A stretch of DNA of 64,000 bases from Druceiella hillmani. Its lineage: Eukaryota; Arthropoda; Insecta; Lepidoptera; Hepialidae. Positions 46,252 through 57,717 of this stretch are shown in pieces (the stretch's first letter is position 1; every line of letters starts with the position of its first letter). Both the position numbers and the translations under genes were made by a program. Below the pieces are notes generated by a model that saw nothing but the letters and a program-made list of their open reading frames with translations, searched no databases and was not told the DNA's origin. The DNA is taken from positions 8,380,001 to 8,444,000 of the forward strand of contig JAYKKI010000061.1 in assembly GCA_039881145.1 (NCBI GenBank), read 5' to 3'.

Positions 46252-47773
46252 CACTTGGGATGTGGGAAACGTATTTATACATTTTACGCTGACTGGTAGT
46301 AGAGCGCAGGACACGTATTAATACGTGTTTTATAGACTAGCGGTAGAATGCGGGTAACGTATAAATATGTTTCTTTTTATACTTTTTATTGCTTTAAAGA
46401 GATGCTAATATGCAGATATACTAATTCTAAAGGTCAAAACATTTTGTCCTGTTTGTTGGGTCTCTAATACATACAATTGTGTATTATGAATGTATTTCTG
46501 GATATAACGGTAATCTATTAAACTGCATAGAGGCCCTTCACACAATTCTCTGCTTCGCCACGCATTCAGTGTGATTCTAACAATCAGAAAGGGTGCACAC
46601 TTCACAAAATGTTTGTATTTTTGGTCAAAGTGACATTATTTCGAGAGACATAAGCCAATTTGACGATGAAAGTGATGAAGAATTGTGCATTGATCGTTTA
46701 TCAAATCTTTCGTGTGGTAGTGATATCAAAGATCATTCAGAATTGGAAAGTGACAATGAAAGCAACAGTGAAGATATCCCTCTACCTACAAATTTTACTC
46801 GCATAACTATATCTTCAAGTTCTTTTTTGAAAGTAAAGACGAATGGTCCTCTGCTGACTAACCTCCAGTTCTTGAAGATTTTGTGGAGTTTCTTTGAATG
46901 CTGCCCCAGAACCTCTGATTGATGTGGTTGAATCATTTATAAAAGATGATTGATTCCAAATATCCCGCAAAAGTATCAAATGACGAGATATAACAATCGC
47001 AGAAATGAAAAAATTTTTGGGTCTTATAATTTTGATGGAACAAGTTCGCAAAAAAAAGCGAGATGATTATTGGTCAACAGACCCGTGCTTGGAAATGCCA
47101 TTTTTTTTTCAAAATCACATCAAGGGATAGTTTTGGACAAATTTGGGCAGCTTGGCACTTCAATAATAATGAAGACATTACAGAAGAATCAGAAAGATTA
47201 ATGAAAGTCATGCCTATAATCAATTATTTTTCTGATAAATTTATAAATGTGTACAAACCAAAAAGGAACTTATCAATGGATGAGGGTATGATACCATAGA
47301 GGGGAAGATTATTTCTCCGAGTATATAATGCAGGAAAAGTTACAAAATATGGAATACTTGTGAGAATATTATCTGAGAGTGATACTGGTTATATTTGTAA
47401 CTTGGAAACGTATGCTGCTCAAGGACTAAGGTTGATATAAACGATTCAAACTGTAGTTATGGAGAAATTACATTACTATATTGATTAATTATTACAATAT
47501 ATGAATTATTACAATAGTGTGACTAATGCTATACAGCTTCTCGAGAACAAAATGCGGATTTGCAGAACAATAAGAAACAATAGAGGCTTACCACCTTATT
47601 TTCAAAATACACATTTGAATAAAGGAGAAACAATCTTTTGCAGAAAAAGGGACGTACTACAGGTCTGGCAAACAAAGAGAAGAGTATCTCTTATCTCTAC
47701 TATCCATTCTGCGGAAATGCAGGAGAGCCATTTCACAAAAAGTTTCATTGAAAAAAAATATGTAAAACAATAG
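46252..47773 (+). mobile_element. piggyBac-type element relic
   Basis: A TTAA at 46248-46251 precedes CACTTGGGATGTGGG, which fits a piggyBac-like left end. Transposase pieces follow: acidic N terminus (DDESDEELCIDRLSNLSCGS, 46593-46922); MKKFLGLIILMEQVRKKKRD near 47005; ITSRDSFGQIWAAWHFNN; MPIINYFSDKFINVYKPKRN, then LSMDEGMIP-stop-RGRLFLRVYNAGK. The first catalytic Asp is kept (SMDEG). The second, normally in a Thr-Asp-Asn-Tyr-Tyr context, reads Tyr-Met-Asn-Tyr-Tyr. RICRTIRNNRGLPP and SLISTIHSAEMQ end the match. Several stops and frameshifts; right end not found. Confidence 0.75.
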
Positions 47774-50065
47774 TTATCGTAAATTTACTGAATGTTGCCC
47801 TTTGCACAAAAAATTAACAAAACTGGCCTGCGCTGCCTGTTAGCCTGCAAACAATATGTTAATTACTGAGCTATGATTCTCTATAATGTGTACTTGGTCC
47901 AATTGATCTTAACAATAATTTTAATGTATTTGAAGATATTCTATGGATAGTAAGAATGACCATTTTCCATTATTTATTAATTCTTTAATAACGTTAAAAT
48001 TACCAAGACTTGTGTGAACAACTAAAATCATAAAACCTGTACTCGTGAGTTTCTACTCGCGAAGTTGATTGAAGTTAGGCGAAGAGAATAGTATAGAGAA
48101 GTACTTTGATTCGCTTTGTGCGTACTTCAGACTGCTACTTCGAAGAGCACTTCGTCGAGGTAACTTTGCAAATGGTGTAGAGATGTTTAAGGTTGAGTAA
48201 AATGTTACATTTTACTTCCATTTTTTATTAAGTGTAAAATCGTTATTATCATAATTCTATGTGAATTGTTTTGTAGGGTTGATAAAGATAAAATTTGTCT
48301 AACGTACAGGCAAAACTAAATCACAAATATAAAAATATTTCAAGTAAAAAAATCAGCCAGTGGATCACCCATAATGAAAAAAGAGAAGAATGGAAATGAT
48401 TTCTTAGTACATCAGTACCCAATACTATTGTTAGTACATTTTAGTGACTCTGTATTTGAGAACATTTATCTAAATTATATATTTGAAAATGTATGTGATC
48501 GGTATAATGTAAAATGTAAATTTTCTAATATATATCTGTAATACTAAAATGTACTATTGAACTTAGTTATTAAAAAAATTAAAATTCGTAATGTTATCCA
48601 TAATGCAGAGTAAGTAATTAATAAATTTGTCACACCACAATTGTAAATGTAGAAAGCACATTTATTTTAAAATGTGGTCATTTAAGGTCATAGCTTAACA
48701 TCGGTATAATTCATGTGTTTTGATCAGAGTTTTATGCAATACTGATAAACAAGGCATATTTCATCATGCCAAAAGCATGTTGTTTAATTATATTGTTATA
48801 AAAAAATGTGAATTATAAAGTAAAACATTAATGAACTGATAACATAATAAATGAAAAACAAAAGTAACGAATAAATGAAAGACATGAAAAATATACTAGA
48901 TGGGCTCTTTTTCAATTGAAATGACTAAACTTTTATATTTAGTACACAAACTTTACATAGACTGACGGGTTATAATGATATTATAATATGGATTCACATT
49001 TCATTTACAGCAACAATCATTTTTATCGATAAAACATGGCACTTAGTTTATATATTTCACTAATGTGTTAAAAAGTCATGTCTAATACTATTACAAATAA
49101 TAATCACTAGTTTTCAAACAAATGATAAAATATAAAATAAGTTGACAATTGAAATGGTCTTATTTTCTAAATTTGATATCTCACTCAGATTTCTGCACCA
49201 ATTAATTGCATAATTTGGCATTTTGTGACACATTGCTTTCGCAACTCTAATTATACAAGTTACAGCAACTGACATATTCGATTTTTCTGATACTTTTGTT
49301 ATGTTTCCCTAAACCATTTCTTTGTAAATACTTTTAACGTATATATGCATCAATTCTAGAATTTTATTATATGTATAGATAGTAACAGACATGACAATCA
49401 AATTTATACAGCCCAATGCTAAACCCAACAAGGTAATTAAATTTTAAATATTGACAACTAGTCCAGTGCATTTAATCACAAAAATTGATAAATACAGGAA
49501 CTCCCTTACAATGTATGGATTTCCAATTTTTTTAATGGGGTTTTACATCAAAAAGAAAAAGTTTAGCCATTAAAAGTTTCCACTTTTTTGCAAAACCATT
49601 AATTTCACAAAAAAAAAATTTGAATGATAAATATCTCTATATCTTTATTATCATTTTAAAGAGTTTTATGAAAAAATTATGGGAAAATAAAACTATTCCA
49701 AATTAATATGATCATGGCAAAAACGCCAAAGGGCAAAATAAATGAAAGAAACTTAATAATTTGTCAATGTTTGATAGCAAATGGTTTATTATTAATTTCT
49801 ATTGAAAATAATTTATTTACATTTTAGATTAAACGATTATTATTTAATACAATAAGAAAGTAAAAATTGTTTAGTTTTTCAAAAGATATATGTTTTTCCT
49901 TTGTCAGCATTTTCTACTTCATCCATTGATAAAGTTGCCTGGAGATGATGGTTCGTTTATTATAACTGGAACTAATCAATTATCTTTATGCTTTCATCCC
50001 CATTCTTTAAATAACTTATCATGTCCAATCCACAACTATACTTATAAATACACTCATTTTATATA
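47774..50065. other. AT-rich spacer
   Basis: No gene recognised. A less AT-rich patch at 48045-48175 (CTACTCGCGAAGTTG, CTTCGTCGAGG) has no convincing frame. The ORF at 49890-50168 is probably fortuitous. Confidence 0.4.
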
Positions 50066-50100
50066 CTCTACACAGGTATATAATGTATACCTGTGTAGAG
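50066..50100. repeat. perfect 15-bp inverted repeat, 5-nt loop
   Basis: CTCTACACAGGTATA (50066-50080) and TATACCTGTGTAGAG (50086-50100). Confidence 0.88.
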
Positions 50101-50149
50101 CATATTTACATATATGTAAAGATAATGTGACACAGCTATTTTTTTTAAA

Positions 50150-50480
50150 TATACTTTTTTATCAGTAGGTGTTAAAGCTTTTAATGAAACTAAGATTGCA
50201 GTTTGCATGATTAATGTATCGGCATCATCTTCTGCTTAACAAGAGAAGATATTATCATCTGCCAGTTTTTTCCTCAATATTCCAATGAATCTGTGTTTGT
50301 TATTGCTATTCGCAAGAAGTTTTTCTTGGTGAATTGTTAGATTCATATTTTCAACAAAAAGTAAATCTATTGAAGCATTTTTAAATGAGTGACAATATAC
50401 TTCAGCATTAAATTTTTTTGAAAGTTATTAATAAATGTATTTTTGAAATTCGTTAGATTTTTTTAAAACGCAAATCTGTT
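50150..50480 (-). pseudogene. fragment of a transposon-associated insect protein
   Basis: Minus strand reads ENMNLTIHQEKLLANSNNKH, RFIGILRKKL, then AEDDADTLIMQTAILVSL, with one stop. The Asp-Ala-Asp-x-Leu-Ile-x-Gln-Thr-Ala block is familiar from a repetitive insect protein family that I cannot name. Upstream and downstream parts are not recognisable. Confidence 0.4.
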
Positions 50481-52016
50481 GGAAATTCATCAACGCATCT
50501 ATTGGGATAGTTTCATCATGAAGCAATTAAGAACCAGTGAACGTTAAATAATTTAATTTAATTAAGTTTTTAAATTTATAATAAATTGTGCTTATAATCA
50601 TGTAATAAACTATTAGTGATGATAAGAAAATTGAATTGAGTAAGAAAGTTAAAATATATTCCCACGCATACAAAATCATCCAATTATGGAATTTTTAAAC
50701 TCTTTTTTAAAGTAAATAATCACAAGACGCATTGTATTTTTTTTCAATAGGTCGTTCTTAGTGTATGTTCTTGCAAGTCCTATCAAAAAGCTTGTCAAAA
50801 CATCACTGTTACTTAAACTCCCTCATACCAAAAATGTCAAGCAAATAAAAATGTATAAATAATACGTAGGCAGTTACTTAGAAAGAAAAATTTCTGAAAT
50901 TCATTATTAATATTATTACTACATTTGTTAGCACTCAACCATTTCTGTCAATCCACTGTTCTATCAAATTGATTAGCTAATACAATTTAAAATTTCAAAA
51001 AACACTTCAAAAATAATATTAAAATAAAAACAACATTCCACACAGACATACAGCCAAAATAAACTGTTTTCAGAACCTCCTCCAACCTTTTTCTAAACCC
51101 GTGATAGTTCTAATCCTGTGATAGTTCTCTCCTCCAATCTTTTTCTAAACCTGTAATACCTACTTTTCAAGAAAGTTTACTATATTTGTTTAATAATCTA
51201 GGTAGACATTACATTAAAAGCTGGAGACTTTAATGGATAAGCTTTTTACTTCTTGATATAAGCAACTCATTAAAAAAGAATTCATCCATTATAACTGAAT
51301 TTCTAGGTATAAACCTAAACGCACTGGACTAAACAGATTTTAATTTTAAACAAATTGAAGAAACAAAAGTAAGGTTATAACGAATACATACAATATCATA
51401 TAATTGTGAGGAAAACGACCGAAAACAATGTCTGCCCGCGTTCAGGTTATTTATTCAACACATCTACTTTTCCCGCATCACTCCACACTTCGCCTCTGAC
51501 TACGCCTCTTTTCACCAACGTATATCCGAGTGGAAAACGTCATTGTGTGATTTAAAATATGCGTAGCACCACCTATTGACGTAAATAAGTACACTGTACG
51601 TTTGGGTAATTACTACGCATCTAATAGCTGAGTACTTCTTTATTGTTGTTGTACTGATGCAATGTAAATTAATTTTTAAAAAATTAAGTGAACTTATTTC
51701 AATGAAATAAGAATTGAGTGTTACTTTAAATCTAATCCTATATTTTTAAATAACTCCCATCTGAATTGAGCAAATAGTTTTTATGAAGTGAGTGTTCAAA
51801 CATACAAAAATTCTGAAAAAAATATTTTGTTACTTTCATTATGTTAGTATACAATTTTATTATGTGTAAATTTAATCATAATATGAAGCAAAAAAATAAT
51901 ATAGATTCTTTTGTATGACAACATCGATCAATTAAAAATACAAAAGAGAAATAAGGGGCGGATTCCGCAAATAGGCGAAAATGGGTGTTTGGTTGCGCAA
52001 AATACTCAATAACGAA
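50481..52016. other. AT-rich spacer
   Basis: No gene recognised. A patch at 51418-51545 with less AT (CTGCCCGCGTTCAGG) has no convincing frame. Confidence 0.4.
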
Positions 52017-52053
52017 ATATAATGTCTAACTTTGGTAAAGTTAGACATTATAT
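52017..52053. repeat. perfect 17-bp inverted repeat, 3-nt loop
   Basis: ATATAATGTCTAACTTT (52017-52033) and AAAGTTAGACATTATAT (52037-52053) around GGT. Confidence 0.9.
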
Positions 52054-52354
52054 TAAAATACCAGGGCATAGAATGGCCTTTGTACTACGTTGTTGTACAA
52101 TATTTTTTCTAAATTATGTTCCAAACTTTTAAAAAAAATCTCAAAGTAACCTCTTTTAACAAAAAGTCTGTCCGCTGTTTCGCATATTAGAATAAAATTA
52201 TAAATATATATCGATTTTCATTTCACTGTGTCTATTCTAAATTAACGTAGCTACATTCTTGTATATGGATTTAACTATGATATAAATATGAAGCCTTTGG
52301 TATTAGGTCAAAGTTGCCGACTTTTTACGGCATTCCACGCGCGAATGTTCCATA

Positions 52355-52480
52355 CTAGCTTCTATGAAAATAAAAACGATTACTATCTCCGGCGCTCGCG
52401 CATATTTTCAATTCAGTACCGTTTGCGCTTGCGAACAGTGAGGATATGGGATTTTGTCGCTCTTCGTCAGCTTGTGCCAT
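52355..52480 (-). CDS. doubtful 41-aa ORF in a GC-richer patch
   Basis: Minus ATG at 52480 opens MAQADEERQNPISSLFASAN and continues to a TAG at 52357-52355. The patch (52290-52510) is GC-richer than its surroundings and the peptide has balanced composition, so it could be a first exon or a transposon remnant. No homology recognised, and the plus-strand ORF over it (52288-52482) is an equal contender. Confidence 0.15.
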   Translation of the reverse strand: MAQADEERQNPISSLFASANGTELKICASAGDSNRFYFHRS

Positions 52481-52510
52481 AGATTTATTACGCGTACACG
52501 GCTTGTACAC

Positions 52511-53707
52511 AGTGTAAGTTTTATGTTGTATGTTACAATAAAATGCAAATTACGCATAAATTATTGTAACATAATATTTCTATGATACATTTGAAATGCA
52601 TAATATTTTGTGCCGCTTTGTAAATAAGTAGATAAATTTGTTGTTATTTTGTATATTTACAGTAATAATGGGAAAATATACGATTTCTTACAGACGTCCG
52701 GTATTAGAAGCAAAAATTTCAAAAAAATTAATACGTGTCCTAAACGAAAGTTTTGTAGTAATTTTATAATAGGCGTAATATAGAATTATTAAATATACTC
52801 GTATTTTAGAAGTATTAAATAGATATTTTGCTTTTACTGAGTATTACAGATTACTGAGTATTTATATTACGGAGATACATATTATAATTTCATTGTATAC
52901 GTAAAAATGTATATTTTTTTTTAAATATTAAAGGTTTAAATTTTTCAGATCCGTCTGTAAGTGCAATATTGTATTTTATTGAAAATTGTAATGATTCCCT
53001 TTTAGTATTTTATCAAAATTTTAAAAACAAATTACTTTTTACTCTGTGTTCGTCTGTCTGTATTTTACGACCATTTATCGTGTAAACGCTGATTTGGAAA
53101 GCTGATATAAAATTTGATATAGTTATACCTTCTAGTAGACGCAGATATAAAACATAAAAACTATGATTCGGGTTGATTTGAAGAGAGGGTGAAAAATTGT
53201 TTTTATCGTGCCCATTATGCGGGATGTAAAATGAAAGTCGGTAAAATAGGAGTTCAAAATATTAATATTTTTGATGGGGTTCAAATGTAATAATATTTTT
53301 TTGGAAGCAAATTTTTTTTTAAAAGTATTAGATATTATTATTCAAGCACTAGAAAATTATTCTATCTCTAATTTTGCAATTTTTTATTAGTTTGTTATTA
53401 TTGACATTGAGTTGCAAATTCGTCTGATGCAATTTTACTTTATCATTAAAAGAAAATAATCGTCATAATTGTTGCAGGAACCATGCTATAAATGAAATTG
53501 AAAATAATTTTGCAAGAGGTAATGTTGAAAGAGAAATTATATGTACTAGGGCAGAAAATGTACGTCTCATATAATACTTCCGAGTTAACTTAAAATGTTT
53601 GCGTGTTACATTTCACCCCTAATATAATTAAGGCTATTAATTTCATATGATAGTTCCAGATCTAGTCAGCTCATAGAGAATCCAATGATAATGTTCTGTG
53701 TTAATTT

Positions 53708-53710
<3 letters not shown>
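52511..53710. other. AT-rich spacer
   Basis: No gene or element recognised. Confidence 0.5.

Positions 53711-53783
<73 letters not shown>
53711..53783. repeat. (AT)n microsatellite
   Basis: AT run with TACATATATACAT interruption. The Tyr/Ile-repeat ORFs over it are artefacts. Confidence 0.9.
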
Positions 53784-53786
<3 letters not shown>

Positions 53787-54846
53787 CATATATACGCGTG
53801 TGTGTGCATGTGCTGTTTCTGGTTTTGATATTTTGGTCGTAATTCCGACTCTGTAAAGTGCCTATTGTAATTCGATATCGCTTTAATTCGTAACATTTAA
53901 AGCCAAGTAATTTAAAAATTGTTAACTGAGCTATTGATGGCACACCTAAAGTTTAAATGTTGAAACATAGATTTGATGTACATGTGGTATGTAACTATAA
54001 AATATTATAGATTTATCACTTTATATTGGGTAAAATTAAAAAATTACTGAAATAATCTTTTAATAAATAATTACATATTAAGACGCTTGTTATCCGAATA
54101 GTTCACGAAACATCGTAATGGAGACATTATATAGACTTTTTCATTTTTAATAATTTTTTAAAGTATTTTTATTATAAAATTTTACAGGTTTTATTTTTTT
54201 TCTTATTTACAAACAAATTTTTAAGTTTTCTTGCATACGTAGTTTTATTATTTTAACATTACTTTGTTATTGTATAACATTAATTTATATTAGATGTTCC
54301 TAATACTTCGTTTGCGTGTCATTAGGATTTTTTTTCTTTTATATGTTGCTCATGGGTATATAATATTAGCACAAAAATTTTAAAAAATTATTTTCTGACT
54401 TCTATTATTATTCTATATAATAAATTAATCAGTCATCACTTATTATAATCATTCAATGGAAACAAATTTGTTGTAATAATTTTATTACTTGTCTCAATAA
54501 CTTTTATGCTGCTTTATGTCTACAATATACAGCAGGAATCCATCAATAAGTACACGAAAAAATTGGTCAATTTTAGTTTTTTCATGTTTATTGCCTAAAT
54601 ATTATCATTTGCAAAGAAAAAAAGAATTTAAATTTTTTTTATCATAATTTGCACAACATTTTTTTAGGGATTTTATTCTTATCTTAATCCATGCTTGCCA
54701 TACTAATTTACAAAAAGATTATACATAAAAAATAGTTACACAAAGTATGGGCAACATTTTTTTCATTTTGGTATTTCCCAAATTTAGTCAAAAACTAACC
54801 TAAACCATATCCGAAGTTAAATCGTAGTCCGAGGTTTACAGAGACA
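53784..54846. other. AT-rich spacer
   Basis: No gene or element recognised. Confidence 0.5.
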
Positions 54847-54915
54847 TTATAACAGAGAAATCACGTGCGGATTTACTTTAATAATTAGTCTAAAAAGCGT
54901 CTCAATCGATTCCAT
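54847..54915 (-). CDS. possible first coding exon after GC-rich leader, unknown
   Basis: On the minus strand, a GC-rich block (54950-54990, ACGCGCGCGCGTCG) is followed by CACAATGG and a short ORF MESIETLFRLIIKVNPHVISL to TAA. An internal AAA|GTAAAT after codon 13 could be a donor. The promoter-like context is the only reason to list it; no downstream exon was recognised. Confidence 0.15.
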   Translation of the reverse strand: MESIETLFRLIIKVNPHVISLL

Positions 54916-55015
54916 TGTGCCGAGCGTGTTTGTGTAACACACACTACTAAGGGTCACACAGCACCGCCGGGGACGACGCGCGCGCGTGTGTAGTAGTGGA
55001 AAATAAAATATTTTA

Positions 55016-55728
55016 TCGACCGACCCTAATGATTGCACATTAATTCACATAACTGGGAAAAACATAGTAACCAGACATAATTAACAGCATAGTAACAAGC
55101 AGTCAGACCAAAAATTTTTTATCAAATATAAAAATTTACTCCAGCTTGTTGAAGGTTGTACTGTACCATCATTTTCAAAAATTTTAATAGTGGCATAAAG
55201 AAGTGACAAAGAACTATACAGCTATGTATCTTTTTGCTAATTTACTACATTGGAAAGTAGTAGCAAGCAATACTGAAGACACAATAACGCAGGATTTAAA
55301 TCTTTTTTCCATTGTCATTATTTCTTTATTCATTTGGTATTTTAGTGTCTAAGTGTACACTGAGCTCCGTGACCTCTCCATTCACTGACCTTAGAAAAGT
55401 GAGTGATGTTTTTATATGCATACATAATATTTTCTTTAACATACTGGCGAGGTACTGTCTGAATATTCATTTCCTTAAATAATTCCCTAAGAGAATAACG
55501 GTGGGTTGTGTTTACAAATAATTATGTGTAAAATTAACTGCTGTTTGCAAATATTTTTGTTAATTATTAACTACAAGGAATACTGGATTGCAAAAAAATA
55601 CAAAGTAACTATCACATTACTAAAGTTTCTGCATCGGTATTGGTATTCAGACTTTCAACTGATACTGTGAGTTTTTCTAAAAGAGCTAGAATTTATTTGT
55701 AAAATTTGTTCATTATGATTACTGCATC
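55016..55728. other. AT-rich spacer left of the jockey insertion
   Basis: No gene recognised. Confidence 0.5.
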
Positions 55729-55740
55729 ACTTTACAGTCT
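55729..55740 (+). repeat. left target-site duplication of jockey element
   Basis: ACTTTACAGTCT, identical to 60508-60519. Confidence 0.92.
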
Positions 55741-56385
55741 AGGGAGGGGAGGTTGGTGTAGGTCTTGGTGGTGCTTGTCTTGCTGTAAGACACTCACCTA
55801 TAAAATGCTGAGCAAAAACCGGAACATACACCCAAGTGTGCGGAGTTGGGTTTTATGTGTCACCAACAAGTTCATCATACACGTCCACGCTGCCCTCAGA
55901 CCGCCGTGGCGGGCTGGGGGTAGGCTCACTACTATGCCAGTGAGTCGTCCGTCCTGGGCAATGCTACAGTCCTTAGGACCCCGCACATTCCATCTACTCC
56001 CGGACTGCAGTAGCAAAGTATGATGGGCGAAAGCAAGCCCTAGGCGCTTTAACCTAGTATACAGCTAGGGGAGACAACCCTGAATTAAAAACCAGCGTGT
56101 AGCTCAAACGAGCTGCCCCAGACCGTAATCCTGTGGTCATGTCTCGCAGGAACGGGGGTCTGAGCTTCGCCACTTTGACCGTGAGGAAGGCCACCTCTAT
56201 AAAAAACCCCTAAATCCTAAGGTGTGGTACATGCCAACAGGACTCTTTGGCTGAAAGGACAGATCAGTCACTAGCGACCAAACTCGACGAAACAGGCGAC
56301 TCGTCGATCTATGTAGCCCTCTACCGGGAATAGGCGTCACCCTAGGTAGCGACCGTATTATCGTCCTATACTCGTGGGAACAAAA
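55741..56385 (+). promoter_or_regulatory. 5' UTR of the jockey element
   Basis: About 645 bp, much more GC-rich than the surroundings, as usual for jockey 5' ends that carry an internal promoter. No core promoter motif is claimed. ORFs inside it (55706-56023, 56197-56619 minus) are shadows. Confidence 0.6.
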
Positions 56386-57717
56386 ATGAGTGATCCAATC
56401 AATAATAAAAATAATAATAATAAAAATGAAAACTGCACCAAGATTAATAAAAACCAACCACAGCAGATAAGCCATAATGTAATATTTGAAAGTCGACCTA
56501 GAACACATTCTCTGGGTAACTATCCAACCACAACCTACCCAAAACAAACTACTGACCAAGAACCAAGTACAAATAAGGAAGATGACTGGAAGGAAGTCAC
56601 CGGTAAGAAAAGACCTCACTCAAGTCCGGAAAATGTTGGAACACAAAAACAAACAAAACTGGATACATACTGACTATCTCAAACTCAACCGATACCAACA
56701 ACAAATAGTTTTACTCAACTAGCAGAAGAAGAAACCCAAGTAGACAACTCCACTACTGTAGAAAAGACAACAAAACCACCTCCAATATTTGTTGACAAAG
56801 TGGGTAATGTCCGACCTCTACTTAACATGCTTAATGAACATGCTCCAAATATGTACGCTTTGAAGGTCCTCCACAATGATCAAGTCAAAATCCAGACCAA
56901 ATCTGCCGATACATACAGAATTATCGTCAAACAATTGGAACAAAAACAGACTGAGTTTTTTACTTATAAGCCTAAACAGGATCGAGCGTTCAAAGCTGTG
57001 CTTAAAAATATGCATCCATCTACTAACCCTGATGACATCAAAGAAACATTAAATGATATGGACTACAGCTGCATAAACGTTTGGAATATCAAACAAAGAA
57101 CCACAAAGAAGCCATTGCCCATGTTCATTATTGAATTATTACCGAATGACAACAACAAGCGGATATATGAAGTTAAAAGCCTAATGTAGTGTATGGTATC
57201 CTTTGAACCTCCACGACCAAAACGGGAAATCCCACAGTGTGCGAAATGTCAACAATATGGACATACCAAAGCTTATTGTCACCGACAACCTAAGTCTATC
57301 AAATGCGCTGGTGACCACCTCTCCATTGACTGCCCAAGGAAAACTAGGTCCGACCAAGTCAAGTGTATACTCTGCGATGGTAACCATCCTGCAAATTACA
57401 AAGGCTGTGGAGTCTATCGTGAGCTTCAAAATCTGAAATTCCCAAAAGCACCAGATCGTAGATCCAGGAATAAAAATCAGTTTGATAAAACAGAAAGTCA
57501 TGAACAAGAAACACTAACGGCTCATAAAGAGAACTCTCAGAATACCATACGACAAACATATAGAGACGTATTAACCAAAGGACATCAACTTCCACAAAAT
57601 AGCGACATATGTACAAATGATATGCATGAAATAATGGACTTAATGAAACAAGTGATGCAGCAATTGACTACATTGACAAACCTAATAATAGCACTCACGA
57701 CGAATCTCTCAAAATAG
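56386..57717 (+). pseudogene. jockey ORF1, gag-like RNA-binding protein, two internal stops
   Basis: 443 codons from the first ATG (MSDPINNKNNNN) to TAG at 57715. ORF1p packages element RNA and targets it to the nucleus. N terminus is Asn/Lys/Gln-rich. The middle has the jockey gag fold region (VRPLLNMLNEHAPNMYALKV ... YKPKQDRAFKAVLKNMHPS). The C-terminal part has CCHC knuckles: CAKCQQYGHTKAYC intact, a second with its first Cys lost (SIKCAGDHLSIDC), and a third CILCDGNHPANYKGC. Stops at 56671-56673 (TGA) and 57187-57189 (TAG) are in frame with no shift. It overlaps ORF2. Confidence 0.88.

Noticed and set aside
53666..53943. Minus-strand ORFs with Tyr-Ile repeats
   Set aside because: Translation of the (AT)n microsatellite.
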